A stretch of DNA of 64,000 nucleotides. Source: Geothrix sp. Lineage in GTDB: Bacteria; Acidobacteriota; Holophagae; Holophagales; Holophagaceae. Below, piece by piece: positions 18,844 through 26,383 of the stretch (the first letter of the stretch is position 1; each line of letters opens with the position of its first letter). A model generated the notes under the pieces. That model was given only the letters and a program-made list of their open reading frames with translations. It was not told the origin of the DNA and made no database searches. The stretch lies in the NCBI GenBank assembly GCA_019449415.1, contig JAGRPP010000023.1, positions 1-64,000 on the forward strand, in the 5' to 3' direction. The translations under genes were made by a program, and so were the position numbers.

Positions 18844-20601
18844 ATGGGCCCCTGGACTTTTGCCTTCCTCGCCGCGGCCCTCGTGGCGCCGGTGCCGCCC
18901 TCCGGCTCCGAGACGGCCGTGGCCGCCCGGTTGCGCCGCGATGTGGACTACCTGGCCTCGCCGGCCCTCAAGGGCCGCGGCAACGGCTACCCCGAGCTGG
19001 AGCAGGCCGCCGGCCGCATCGCGCGGGAGTGGAAGGCCCTGGGCCTGAAGGCGCAGATCCAGCGGTTCCCGTTCATCGCCAAGGTGGTGCGCGAGCAGCA
19101 GGAGGCCGTGCTGCTTCACGGCGACGAGGGCCGGCCCATGGTGTGGGGCCGCGACCTCGAGGCCCTGGGTTTCAGCGGCGACGCGGATTTCCGGAACAAG
19201 CCCCTGGCCTTCCTGGGCTACGGCGTGCAGATCCCCGGTGGGTACGATGACCTGGCGGGCATCGAACTGAAGGGTCGCGTGGCGGTGATCGCCCGGGCCG
19301 TGCCGGACCTGGACGCCTTCGCCCACCTGCCCCGGGGCGAGCGGAGCCTGCTGGCCCGCCTCAAGCGCCTGGAGACGGCCCAGGTGGCCGCGGTCCTCGT
19401 GCTGGAAGAGGGTGGACTCCGGCCCCTGCAGCGGGAAGAGGGGCCCGTGAAGTTCGACATCCCGGTCCTGGGCCTCTCCCCGGAGGCGCTCGGCGCGGCC
19501 TGCGGCGATCTCCAGGCCCGGTTCAAGACCATCAAGGCGACGGGCAAGCCCGCCAGCCAGGACTTCATCTATGCCCCCTGGACCGCCCTCACGCTGAAGC
19601 TGAAGCTCCGCCGCGAAGAAGCCCAGGTGCCCAATGTGGTGGCGGTGATCCCCGGCCGAGATCCCAAGCTCCGGAAGGAATACATCGTCCTCGGCGCGCA
19701 CCTCGACCACCTCGGCCTGGGCGAGCGGCACAGCATGGGCGGCGCCGAGGCCCGCGGCCAGGTGCATCCCGGCGCCGACGACAACGCCTCGGGAACGGCG
19801 ATGGTGGTGGAACTGGCGCGGGAGCTGAAGAAGGCCCGGCCCCGGCGCTCCATCCTGCTGATGCATTTCGGCGGCGAGGAGGAGGGCCTGCTGGGCTCGA
19901 GCTACTGGGTGCAGCACCCGACCCACCCCCTGGAATCCGTGAAGTTCATGCTCAACTTCGACATGGTGGGCCGCCTGGATCCCAAGGCGCCCAAGCTGAT
20001 GATGGGCGGCCTGGGCGCCCCGAAATCCGCCGTGGAGGCGGCGAAGAAGCTCGCCCCCGAGGGCTTCGCCATCAGCGCCGATGTGGGCGCCAGCGTGGGC
20101 GGCTCGGACCACATGAGCTTCTCGCAGGCGAAGATCCCCACCTTCTTCTTCTTCACCGGCATCCACGGCGAGTACCACCGGCCCACGGACACGGCGGACC
20201 GCATCAACTTCGAGGGCATGGCGAAGCTCGCACCCTTCGGGCGGGCGGTGGCGCTGGATCTGGCCAACACCGACACGCTGCCCGCCTTCGATCCGGAGAC
20301 CGCCAAGCTGCCCATGAAGGGCGATGGCGGCCCCATGCGCATCGCCTTCGGCACCATCCCGGACTACTCGGACAATCCGAAGGGCTTCCGCATCAACGGC
20401 GTCTCCAAGGGCTCCACCGCCGAGGCCCTCGGCCTCCAGGCCGGCGACATCCTCACGAAGTTCGGCGAGCGGCCCATCAAGAGCATCTACGATTTCATGG
20501 CCGCCCTGGGCGCCCACAAGCCCGGCGACAAGGCCCTGATCCAATGGCTGCGCGGCGAGCAGACCATGCAGGCGGAAGCCACCCTGCGGGGCCGCCCATG
20601 A
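18844..20601 (+). CDS. Secreted M28 family aminopeptidase with PA and PDZ domains
   Basis: This is a zinc aminopeptidase acting outside the cytoplasm. The 585-residue product has a signal peptide (FAFLAAALVAPV). A PA-type insert domain lies at about 110-240. The M28 catalytic core carries its metal ligands in LGAHLDHLG, HPGADDNASGTAM, HFGGEEEGLLGSSYW, NFDMVGRLD and GGSDHMSF. A C-terminal PDZ domain follows at about 490-585 (FRINGVSKGSTAEALGLQAGDILTKF). Its stop overlaps the aroB start by four bases, so the two are co-translated despite unrelated functions. Confidence 0.92.
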   Translation: MGPWTFAFLAAALVAPVPPSGSETAVAARLRRDVDYLASPALKGRGNGYPELEQAAGRIAREWKALGLKAQIQRFPFIAKVVREQQEAVLLHGDEGRPMVWGRDLEALGFSGDADFRNKPLAFLGYGVQIPGGYDDLAGIELKGRVAVIARAVPDLDAFAHLPRGERSLLARLKRLETAQVAAVLVLEEGGLRPLQREEGPVKFDIPVLGLSPEALGAACGDLQARFKTIKATGKPASQDFIYAPWTALTLKLKLRREEAQVPNVVAVIPGRDPKLRKEYIVLGAHLDHLGLGERHSMGGAEARGQVHPGADDNASGTAMVVELARELKKARPRRSILLMHFGGEEEGLLGSSYWVQHPTHPLESVKFMLNFDMVGRLDPKAPKLMMGGLGAPKSAVEAAKKLAPEGFAISADVGASVGGSDHMSFSQAKIPTFFFFTGIHGEYHRPTDTADRINFEGMAKLAPFGRAVALDLANTDTLPAFDPETAKLPMKGDGGPMRIAFGTIPDYSDNPKGFRINGVSKGSTAEALGLQAGDILTKFGERPIKSIYDFMAALGAHKPGDKALIQWLRGEQTMQAEATLRGRP

Positions 20602-21662
20602 GACTTGCCACACCCTCCGGCTTCGCCACGGAGGTCTTCCTGCTGGAGGCCCCGGACAAGGGCCTGTTGCCGGAGGGCCACTGGACCCTGGTGGGCGACA
20701 TGCGCCTGCGGGAGGCCTGGACCGGCGCGGGCATGCCGGAACCGGGCGATGCCCTGTGGGTGACGGTGCCCGAAGAGGAGAAGAAGCTGCGCACGGTGAT
20801 TCCCTGGCTGGAGCACTGGGCCCGGGTGCCCCTCCACCGGGACGCCACGGTCGTGGCCCTGGGCGGCGGCGTGGTCTCGGACCTGGTGGGACTGAGCGCG
20901 TCACTCTACCTGCGCGGTGTGGCGTGGCAGGTCTGGCCCACGACCCTCCTGGCCATGGCGGATGCCTCCCTGGGCGGCAAGACCGGCGCCGACCTGGCCG
21001 CAGGCAAGAACCTAGTGGGGGCCTTCCACCCCCCCAAGCGTCTCGTGGCCTGCACCGGATTCCTGAAGGACCTCCCTGCGCGCCATCTCGAGAACGGCCG
21101 CTGGGAGCTGATCAAGACCGCCCTGATCCAGGGCGAGATGGCCTGGGCGATGGAGATGCTCCAGGACGGGCCGGTCCGGTTCGCCTGGGTGGAGCGAGCC
21201 CTCGCCTACAAGGCCGGGGTGGTGCACCGCGATCCCCGCGAGGCGGGTGAGCGGCGCCTGCTAAACCTGGGCCACACCCTCGGCCATGCCCTTGAGGCGG
21301 CCTCGGGCTACCGGCTGCTCCATGGCGAGGCGGTGGGGCTGGGCCTGCTGAGCGCCTGCCTGCTGGCGAAGGAGCAGGGCCTGAAGCCCCTCCCTCCGGA
21401 CCTTCTCGATCTCCTGGTCCGGCGCCTGACGCCCCTGGCGCCCCTCATCGCCCCCTGGCCCGCCTGCCTGCCGCTGCTGCACCGCGACAAGAAGGCCAAG
21501 CGCGCCTCCGGCCATACCGAGGAGGCGCCCGCCACGGAAGTCCACTGCATCCTGCCGCGCCCCGGCGAATCCGCCATCCAGCGCGCGCTGCCGCCCCGCG
21601 TCTGGGAAGTCCCCCATGCCCGTCTCATCGACCTGCTCGACCGCGAGGCCCACCGTGCCTGA
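20598..21662 (+). CDS. aroB: 3-dehydroquinate synthase
   Basis: AroB makes 3-dehydroquinate from DAHP, the second step of aromatic amino-acid synthesis, using NAD and a divalent metal. The 354-residue product shows VALGGGVVSDLVGLSASLYLRG, the TTLLAMADASLGGKTGADLAAGKNLVGAFHPP block, and the metal ligands in LNLGHTLGHALE and HGEAVGLG. RDKKAK near the C-terminus fits the family. The ATG overlaps the peptidase stop as ATGA. The shikimate kinase domain of the same pathway is encoded on the opposite strand near 16 kb. Confidence 0.95.
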   Translation: MRLATPSGFATEVFLLEAPDKGLLPEGHWTLVGDMRLREAWTGAGMPEPGDALWVTVPEEEKKLRTVIPWLEHWARVPLHRDATVVALGGGVVSDLVGLSASLYLRGVAWQVWPTTLLAMADASLGGKTGADLAAGKNLVGAFHPPKRLVACTGFLKDLPARHLENGRWELIKTALIQGEMAWAMEMLQDGPVRFAWVERALAYKAGVVHRDPREAGERRLLNLGHTLGHALEAASGYRLLHGEAVGLGLLSACLLAKEQGLKPLPPDLLDLLVRRLTPLAPLIAPWPACLPLLHRDKKAKRASGHTEEAPATEVHCILPRPGESAIQRALPPRVWEVPHARLIDLLDREAHRA

Positions 21663-23526
21663 TGTCCGACTCTCCTTCCTCGGGGCCCTCCTCGCGGCCT
21701 CCCTCTGCGCCGCGCCTCCGGACGATGCGCGCGCGCTCATGCTCCAGGCCCGCGCCCTCCAACTGCGGGGCGGGGGCGAGGATCCCGCGGCGGCAGCGGC
21801 GCTCTACAAGCGCGTGGTGGCCCTGGTGCCGGGCAGCGCGGAGGCCCACCTGCGGCTGTCCGAGGCCCTCCAGGAAGCTCAAGATCCAGCGGCCGCGCTG
21901 GCCTCGGCCCGTCGGGCCGTGGAATTGGCACCGGGCAATGCCGAGGCCCGGGCCCACCTGGGCCTGCTGCTCTACCAGCTCGCCCAGAAGGATCCGACGC
22001 GGTGGCCGGAAGCCGCGAAGGAGCTGCGGGCGGCGACCATCCTGCTGCCCCAGGATCCCGAGCTCTGGGCCCGCTTGGGAGAGGCCTCCGAGCAGGTGAA
22101 GGACGGCGAAGGAGCCCTGCGTGCCTGGCTCCGCCTGGGCCGCATCCGCCCGAGCTTCATGCCGGCCTGGGAACATGCGGCCATCCAGGCCCGGGCCCAG
22201 CAGAACTACGAGGGGCGGCGGGAGTCGGTGCTGGCCCTGAACGCCCGGAGTCCCGAGGATCGCCACCTCCGCATGCTGGAGGAGCTGGCCCGGGAGCAGA
22301 TCCAGGCCGGCTATCTGGCGCACGCCGAGGAGAGCTTCCTGCTTCTAGCCCGCCACCTGCCCCAGGAACCGGGGCTTTGGGAGAATGTGGCCTTGGTGAG
22401 GCTGCAGACCTCCCGATTCGAGGAGGCCCTGGAGACCCTGGCCCGCGCGGAGGCCCTGAAACCCACGCCCCGCCTCTCCTTCAACACGGCGCTGGCCCAG
22501 ATGAACCTGGGGCAGTTCCCAGCGGCCGAAGCACGGCTCCGGAAGCTGGTGGATCAGGACATCGAAGAGGCGCGCATCGCCGACGGGGCCCAGGCCCTCT
22601 ACGCCGAGGCCCTCCTGCTCCAGGGCAAGGGGCGCGAGCTGCTGGATTTCCTGCGCCACCACCCGGCGCGGCCCCGGGTCGCGGGCGAACTCCAGGTCTT
22701 CGCTTGCCAGGCCCACATCAGCGGCAACGACTGGAAGAGCGCGCTGGCCGCCCTGCAGGAGGGCATCGAGAAGTTCCCCAAGGTGCCCTTCTTTCAGCAG
22801 GCCTCCGAGCTTCCGCCCAAGTATCTGGAGTACCGGTTCTTCGCCCGCAAGGAGACCCGCGCGGCCCTCGAGCAGCTCCACCTCGAGGGCATGGCGGCCA
22901 TCTGGTCCGAATTCCGGCGCTGGGACAAGTGCCTCGAGTGCCTCGAGAAGGCCCGGACCCTGGGGCCCGTGCGGGGCGCGGACATCCTGATCATGCAGAG
23001 CAGCGCCTACGAGCAGGTGGGCCGTCCCGACGATTCGCTGCGGGTGCTGCGCGAGGCCCAGAAGATGGACCCGACCAATCCCCTGGTGCAGAACAACCTC
23101 GGTTACCTCCTCCTGGAGCGGGAGCTGAACCTGGAGGAGGCCGCGACCCTCATCGAGGCCAGCGCCAAGGCCACGCCGGACAACGGCAATGTGGTGGACA
23201 GCCTGGGCTGGGCCCAGTTCAAGCTGGGCCGCCTTGACGAGGCCGAAGCCACCCTCCGCCGCGCAGCGGAGGTGAGCCCGTTCAGCCCCGAGGTCCGCAA
23301 GCACCTCGGCGAAGTCCTGGTGAAGCAGGGGAAGCTGGCCGAAGCCGCTGAGCAGTGGGAGCGGGCCCTGGCCTTCGTCTTCCCGGACCGGAGTGCCCTG
23401 GAGAAGCGCCTGGGCGAGTTGCGCATCCGCATGGCCAAGGAGCAGGCCAAGAAGGTCCAGGAGACCCCCCCTCCAGTGTCGGGTGCCGATCCCGTGCCCG
23501 ACGACGATGGGGAGGACCAACCTTGA
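21655..23526 (+). CDS. Exported TPR-repeat protein
   Basis: The protein is a tetratricopeptide scaffold of 623 residues. The start is placed at GTG 21655, which overlaps the end of aroB by eight bases and gives a clean signal peptide (VRLSFLGALLAASLCA). At least ten TPR-like helical pairs can be followed, such as AEAHLRLSEALQEAQDPAAAL, ELWARLGEASEQVKDGEGAL and PLVQNNLGYLLLERELNLEEA. The last 30 residues are basic and then acidic (VSGADPVPDDDGEDQP). The role is probably in an envelope protein complex. Its TGA shares one base with the ATG of the next gene. Confidence 0.85.
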   Translation: MPDVRLSFLGALLAASLCAAPPDDARALMLQARALQLRGGGEDPAAAAALYKRVVALVPGSAEAHLRLSEALQEAQDPAAALASARRAVELAPGNAEARAHLGLLLYQLAQKDPTRWPEAAKELRAATILLPQDPELWARLGEASEQVKDGEGALRAWLRLGRIRPSFMPAWEHAAIQARAQQNYEGRRESVLALNARSPEDRHLRMLEELAREQIQAGYLAHAEESFLLLARHLPQEPGLWENVALVRLQTSRFEEALETLARAEALKPTPRLSFNTALAQMNLGQFPAAEARLRKLVDQDIEEARIADGAQALYAEALLLQGKGRELLDFLRHHPARPRVAGELQVFACQAHISGNDWKSALAALQEGIEKFPKVPFFQQASELPPKYLEYRFFARKETRAALEQLHLEGMAAIWSEFRRWDKCLECLEKARTLGPVRGADILIMQSSAYEQVGRPDDSLRVLREAQKMDPTNPLVQNNLGYLLLERELNLEEAATLIEASAKATPDNGNVVDSLGWAQFKLGRLDEAEATLRRAAEVSPFSPEVRKHLGEVLVKQGKLAEAAEQWERALAFVFPDRSALEKRLGELRIRMAKEQAKKVQETPPPVSGADPVPDDDGEDQP

Positions 23527-23996
23527 TGCCGCTCCAGGTCCCTCCCGCCCCTCCTGCCCTGGCTGCCCCCGCCCCGGCGGCGCCCATCCGCGCCCAGTAC
23601 GGATGGGGGTATTCCGGCGCCGACGGTGAGGGCACGGGCACCCTCAGCCTGCTCATGGAGCCGGGCTCGGGCCGCCTCGTGGCCGAGCTTCATGGGCTGG
23701 GCGAACGGCTGCTGCTGCTGGAGGGCGACCGGGCCGCCGGGTACCGCCTCCAGGTGCCGCGGCAGAAGCTCGATCAGAAGGCCGGCTCCCTTGCTTCGTT
23801 GCCGCTGCCCTTCCTCCCCCAGGTGGCCAGCGTCGAGGCCCTGCTGCGCCTCCTCCGCACTGGCGAAGGGGCTGGGGTGTCCGTGCAGAAGAAGGACGCC
23901 CAGGGCCCCCTGAAGCTCCACTGGCGGGGCAAGGATCTCCGGGGCCGGGACGAGCAGGTGTGGCTCGACCGGAAGCGGTGGGACGAGGGGAAGTAG
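23526..23996 (+). CDS. Unknown protein coupled to the TPR gene
   Basis: The 156-residue product begins MPLQVPPAPPALAAPAPAAP and continues with alternating hydrophobic strands (GTGTLSLLMEPGSGRLVAEL, then RLLLLEGDRAAGYRLQVPRQ). A short helix follows (VASVEALLRLLRTGEG), and the end is charged. The strand pattern recalls the half-barrel of LolB/DUF4292-type envelope lipid carriers, but no lipobox and no clear signal peptide is present. That relation is a guess. Its ATG shares a base with the TPR stop codon, so the two are translationally coupled and probably act together. Confidence 0.65.
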   Translation: MPLQVPPAPPALAAPAPAAPIRAQYGWGYSGADGEGTGTLSLLMEPGSGRLVAELHGLGERLLLLEGDRAAGYRLQVPRQKLDQKAGSLASLPLPFLPQVASVEALLRLLRTGEGAGVSVQKKDAQGPLKLHWRGKDLRGRDEQVWLDRKRWDEGK

Positions 23997-24041
23997 ATTC
24001 CCGTCCTCATTCCTGCTGAGATGGCCGCGTGCGCGACGATC

Positions 24042-24875
24042 TCAGGGGGCGGGCTTGGCCGGGGGAGCGGGCCTGCCGGCCGCGATCCAGGCGTTGAGCA
24101 CGGCGTCCCCGAGGTGCTTTCCGGCCAGTTGGAGCTGCCGCTTCACCCCGGGACCCTGCTTGGCCCAGAACATCATCCAGTAGGCCTGGGTGCGGAGCTT
24201 GCCGCGATCCCCCGTAGGGGTGGTGCGGTCGGCGCTGCGGTCGTCCTCCAGCAGCTGCGGCAGGAGCGCGTGGGAAGCCCGGAGCCAGTCCCAGGGGCGG
24301 GTCAGGAAGGTGGGATCCGCCTCCGCCGGCAGGGCCTCCAGGTCCCCCGGCTGGATGAACCGCTCCACCAGCCCGGTCTCCCAGCGGCTGTGGATGCCCC
24401 GCTGATCCGTGGCCTGGCCGTCGTGGTTCAGGGTGGTGTGCAGGGGCACATGCGAATCCGCGATGTAGTGTCCCAGGATCGAGGTGGCCAGGGCCACCCG
24501 GGCTGGATCCCCGGAACGGAAGGCCTCGATCAGGTCGCGCCAGCGGTCCTGGATGATCCAGGGCACCACGCCCAGCCGGTGGTAGTCGCCCCCGAGCCGC
24601 TCGTGGGCCTCCTCGAGGGTGCGCGGAAGGTGGTCGGGCCCGCCGTAGGGTTCCATGTCCAGGAAGTGCCGGGGGCCCTCCTTGCGATCCTGGCGCCAAC
24701 GGTCGGGATCGGAGGCGTGGTCCTCCACCTCGCCCTCGCGGCCCGCGAACCAGGCGCGCGGATCCGGAGGCAGGCCCTTCAAGGCCAGGGCGCTGGCGAC
24801 CCGGTGGCCCTTGTCGCCCCAGGCGGATAGAGGCAGCGTGGCCGCGAGCAGCAGCGGAAACAGGAGGCGTTTCAT
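24042..24875 (-). CDS. Secreted S1/P1 nuclease-type zinc hydrolase
   Basis: This is a trinuclear-zinc nuclease or phospholipase C-like enzyme. The 277-residue product has a short signal peptide (MKRLLFPLLLAATLPLSA). The mature N-terminus WGDKGHRVAS carries the family's zinc-binding Trp and His. Further ligands are in EDHASDPDRW, GHYIADSHVPLHT (HxxxD) and GIHSRWETGL. The sequence ends in a Pro/Ala-rich tail. The start at 24875 is preceded by a weak purine-rich stretch inside the end of lepB's neighbourhood. It lies five bases after the lepB stop and is the last gene of the leftward unit. Confidence 0.85.
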   Translation of the reverse strand: MKRLLFPLLLAATLPLSAWGDKGHRVASALALKGLPPDPRAWFAGREGEVEDHASDPDRWRQDRKEGPRHFLDMEPYGGPDHLPRTLEEAHERLGGDYHRLGVVPWIIQDRWRDLIEAFRSGDPARVALATSILGHYIADSHVPLHTTLNHDGQATDQRGIHSRWETGLVERFIQPGDLEALPAEADPTFLTRPWDWLRASHALLPQLLEDDRSADRTTPTGDRGKLRTQAYWMMFWAKQGPGVKRQLQLAGKHLGDAVLNAWIAAGRPAPPAKPAP

Positions 24876-24880
24876 TCCGC

Positions 24881-25759
24881 CTATTCCGGGATGGTGCCGG
24901 TCCGCTCCCAGCGGGTGCGGGTGAAGAAATGGCGGGCGGCATCGATGAAGTCGGTGGCCACATCCGCGGGGCCCTCGGGCACCCGGCCGTTGTCGTTGTC
25001 CGTATCGCCCTCGCGGAAGCTCCACCACACGATGAAGGGACGGCCCCGCAGGTGATCCACGGGTAGGAAGCCCCAGTAGCGGCTGTCCATGCTGTTGTCC
25101 CGGTTGTCGCCCATGGCGAAGAGGTGGCCGGGCGGCACGGTGACGGGACCCATGTTGTCCTTGAACCCCTCCTGGATGAGGCTGTTCATGGACTGCATCT
25201 GGTTCCGCGCGTGGAGCGCCATCACTTCGGCATCGGCGTGGCGCCAGAGGCCCACGGGCCGCTCGGCCTCGCCGGCATAGCGTTCGGGGGGCCAGGGGCC
25301 GGGCGTGGGGCCTTCGGGGCTGCGGCCGAACTGGTGCTCGAAGGGGCCGGTGACCTGCTTGCCGTTCACATAGAGGCGCTTGTTGCGCATCTCCACGGTG
25401 TCGCCCGGCAGGGCCACGCAGCGCTTCACATAGTCCTGGTCGCGGTCGATGGGGTAGCGGAACACGATGATGTCGCCGCGCTTCACGCCACGCATGGGGA
25501 AGAGGGCCTCTTCCCAGGCCCACTGGGGCTGGGCGAAGACGAACTTGTTGGCCAGCAGGTGGTCGCCGATCATCAGAGTGTTGCGCATGGAGGCCGAGGG
25601 GATCTTGAACTGCTGGCCGACAAAGGCCTTGAAGAACAGGATCAGCACCATGGCAAAGCAGATCACTTCCAGGTTGTCGCGCACGGCCCCCTTGGCGGCA
25701 CCGGGCGGCAGGGCGATCTCGGTTTCGGCGGTCGGGTCGGGGGCGGTGTCAGCGGCCAT
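24881..25759 (-). CDS. lepB: Signal peptidase I
   Basis: This membrane protease removes signal peptides from exported proteins. The 292-residue product has one membrane helix (VICFAMVLILFFKAFVG). Catalytic Ser is in IPSASMRNTLMIGD and catalytic Lys in DYVKRCVALPGD, with RGDIIVFRYP between them. Box E is GDNRDNSMDSRYWGFLP. An insert around residues 140-190 (GPTPGPWPPERYAGEAE) is longer than in E. coli-type short variants. It lies 21 bases after the upstream lipoprotein gene and 5 bases before the nuclease gene, so the unit couples secreted proteins with their processing enzyme. Confidence 0.96.
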   Translation of the reverse strand: MAADTAPDPTAETEIALPPGAAKGAVRDNLEVICFAMVLILFFKAFVGQQFKIPSASMRNTLMIGDHLLANKFVFAQPQWAWEEALFPMRGVKRGDIIVFRYPIDRDQDYVKRCVALPGDTVEMRNKRLYVNGKQVTGPFEHQFGRSPEGPTPGPWPPERYAGEAERPVGLWRHADAEVMALHARNQMQSMNSLIQEGFKDNMGPVTVPPGHLFAMGDNRDNSMDSRYWGFLPVDHLRGRPFIVWWSFREGDTDNDNGRVPEGPADVATDFIDAARHFFTRTRWERTGTIPE

Positions 25760-25780
25760 GAAGGCTCCGGAAAGGGTCGG

Positions 25781-26383
25781 TCAGGGACGCGGGCTGGTGG
25801 GCAGGTCCACGAAGCCCCGGGCCACCAGCCGGTTGACGATCACCCAGGTGCCGGCGCGCTCCTCCTGGGATTCCACCTCGCCCAGGTTGGGCAGGTAGAG
25901 GGTGCGGTGCCGAGGCCCCTGGAGCGGCCGGGCCTCCACCCATACGCCCACAGTGGCGGCGGTGGCCGGCAGGATGGCCGCGCCGTCCCAGGCCGCCCGG
26001 CCGATGACGCGGAACTGCGTGCCCCGGTCCTCCCAGGCGGCGGTCTCGGGGAAACCTGGGGGCAGGGTCTGGGCCAGCGGGCGGCCATCCTCCCCGAGCA
26101 GGGTGATGCCCCCGCCCTGGTGCCGGGCCACGAAGCTCAGCTGGCCCCGGAGGCTGGTGAGGTCGAGCTGGACGAGGCGTGGCGCGCCGGGGCTCACGGA
26201 AGAGCGGGCGACCCGGACCTGCAGGCGATCCTGGGAGCGCTGGGGCTGGGGCAGGGAAGGATCCTCGAACGCGAGGGTCAGGCCCTCCTCCCAGGGCCCG
26301 TACACCGGGGCGGCCGCGCGGGGCTGGCAGGCCAGCGAGAACACCAGGGCCGCGGGAACCAGAACCTTCCAGGCCGCGTGCAT
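25781..26383 (-). CDS. Putative lipoprotein of unknown function
   Basis: The 200-residue product has a lipoprotein signal peptide with lipobox FSLAC (Cys19), so it is likely anchored in the membrane. The mature part is beta-rich (RLQVRVARSSV, LVQLDLTSLRGQLSFVARHQG, TVGVWVEARPL) with no recognisable catalytic motif. It includes the phrase WVIVNRLVARGFVDL near the end. Its ATG overlaps the tex stop codon as ATGA, so the two are co-translated. I do not recognise the family. Confidence 0.75.
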   Translation of the reverse strand: MHAAWKVLVPAALVFSLACQPRAAAPVYGPWEEGLTLAFEDPSLPQPQRSQDRLQVRVARSSVSPGAPRLVQLDLTSLRGQLSFVARHQGGGITLLGEDGRPLAQTLPPGFPETAAWEDRGTQFRVIGRAAWDGAAILPATAATVGVWVEARPLQGPRHRTLYLPNLGEVESQEERAGTWVIVNRLVARGFVDLPTSPRP

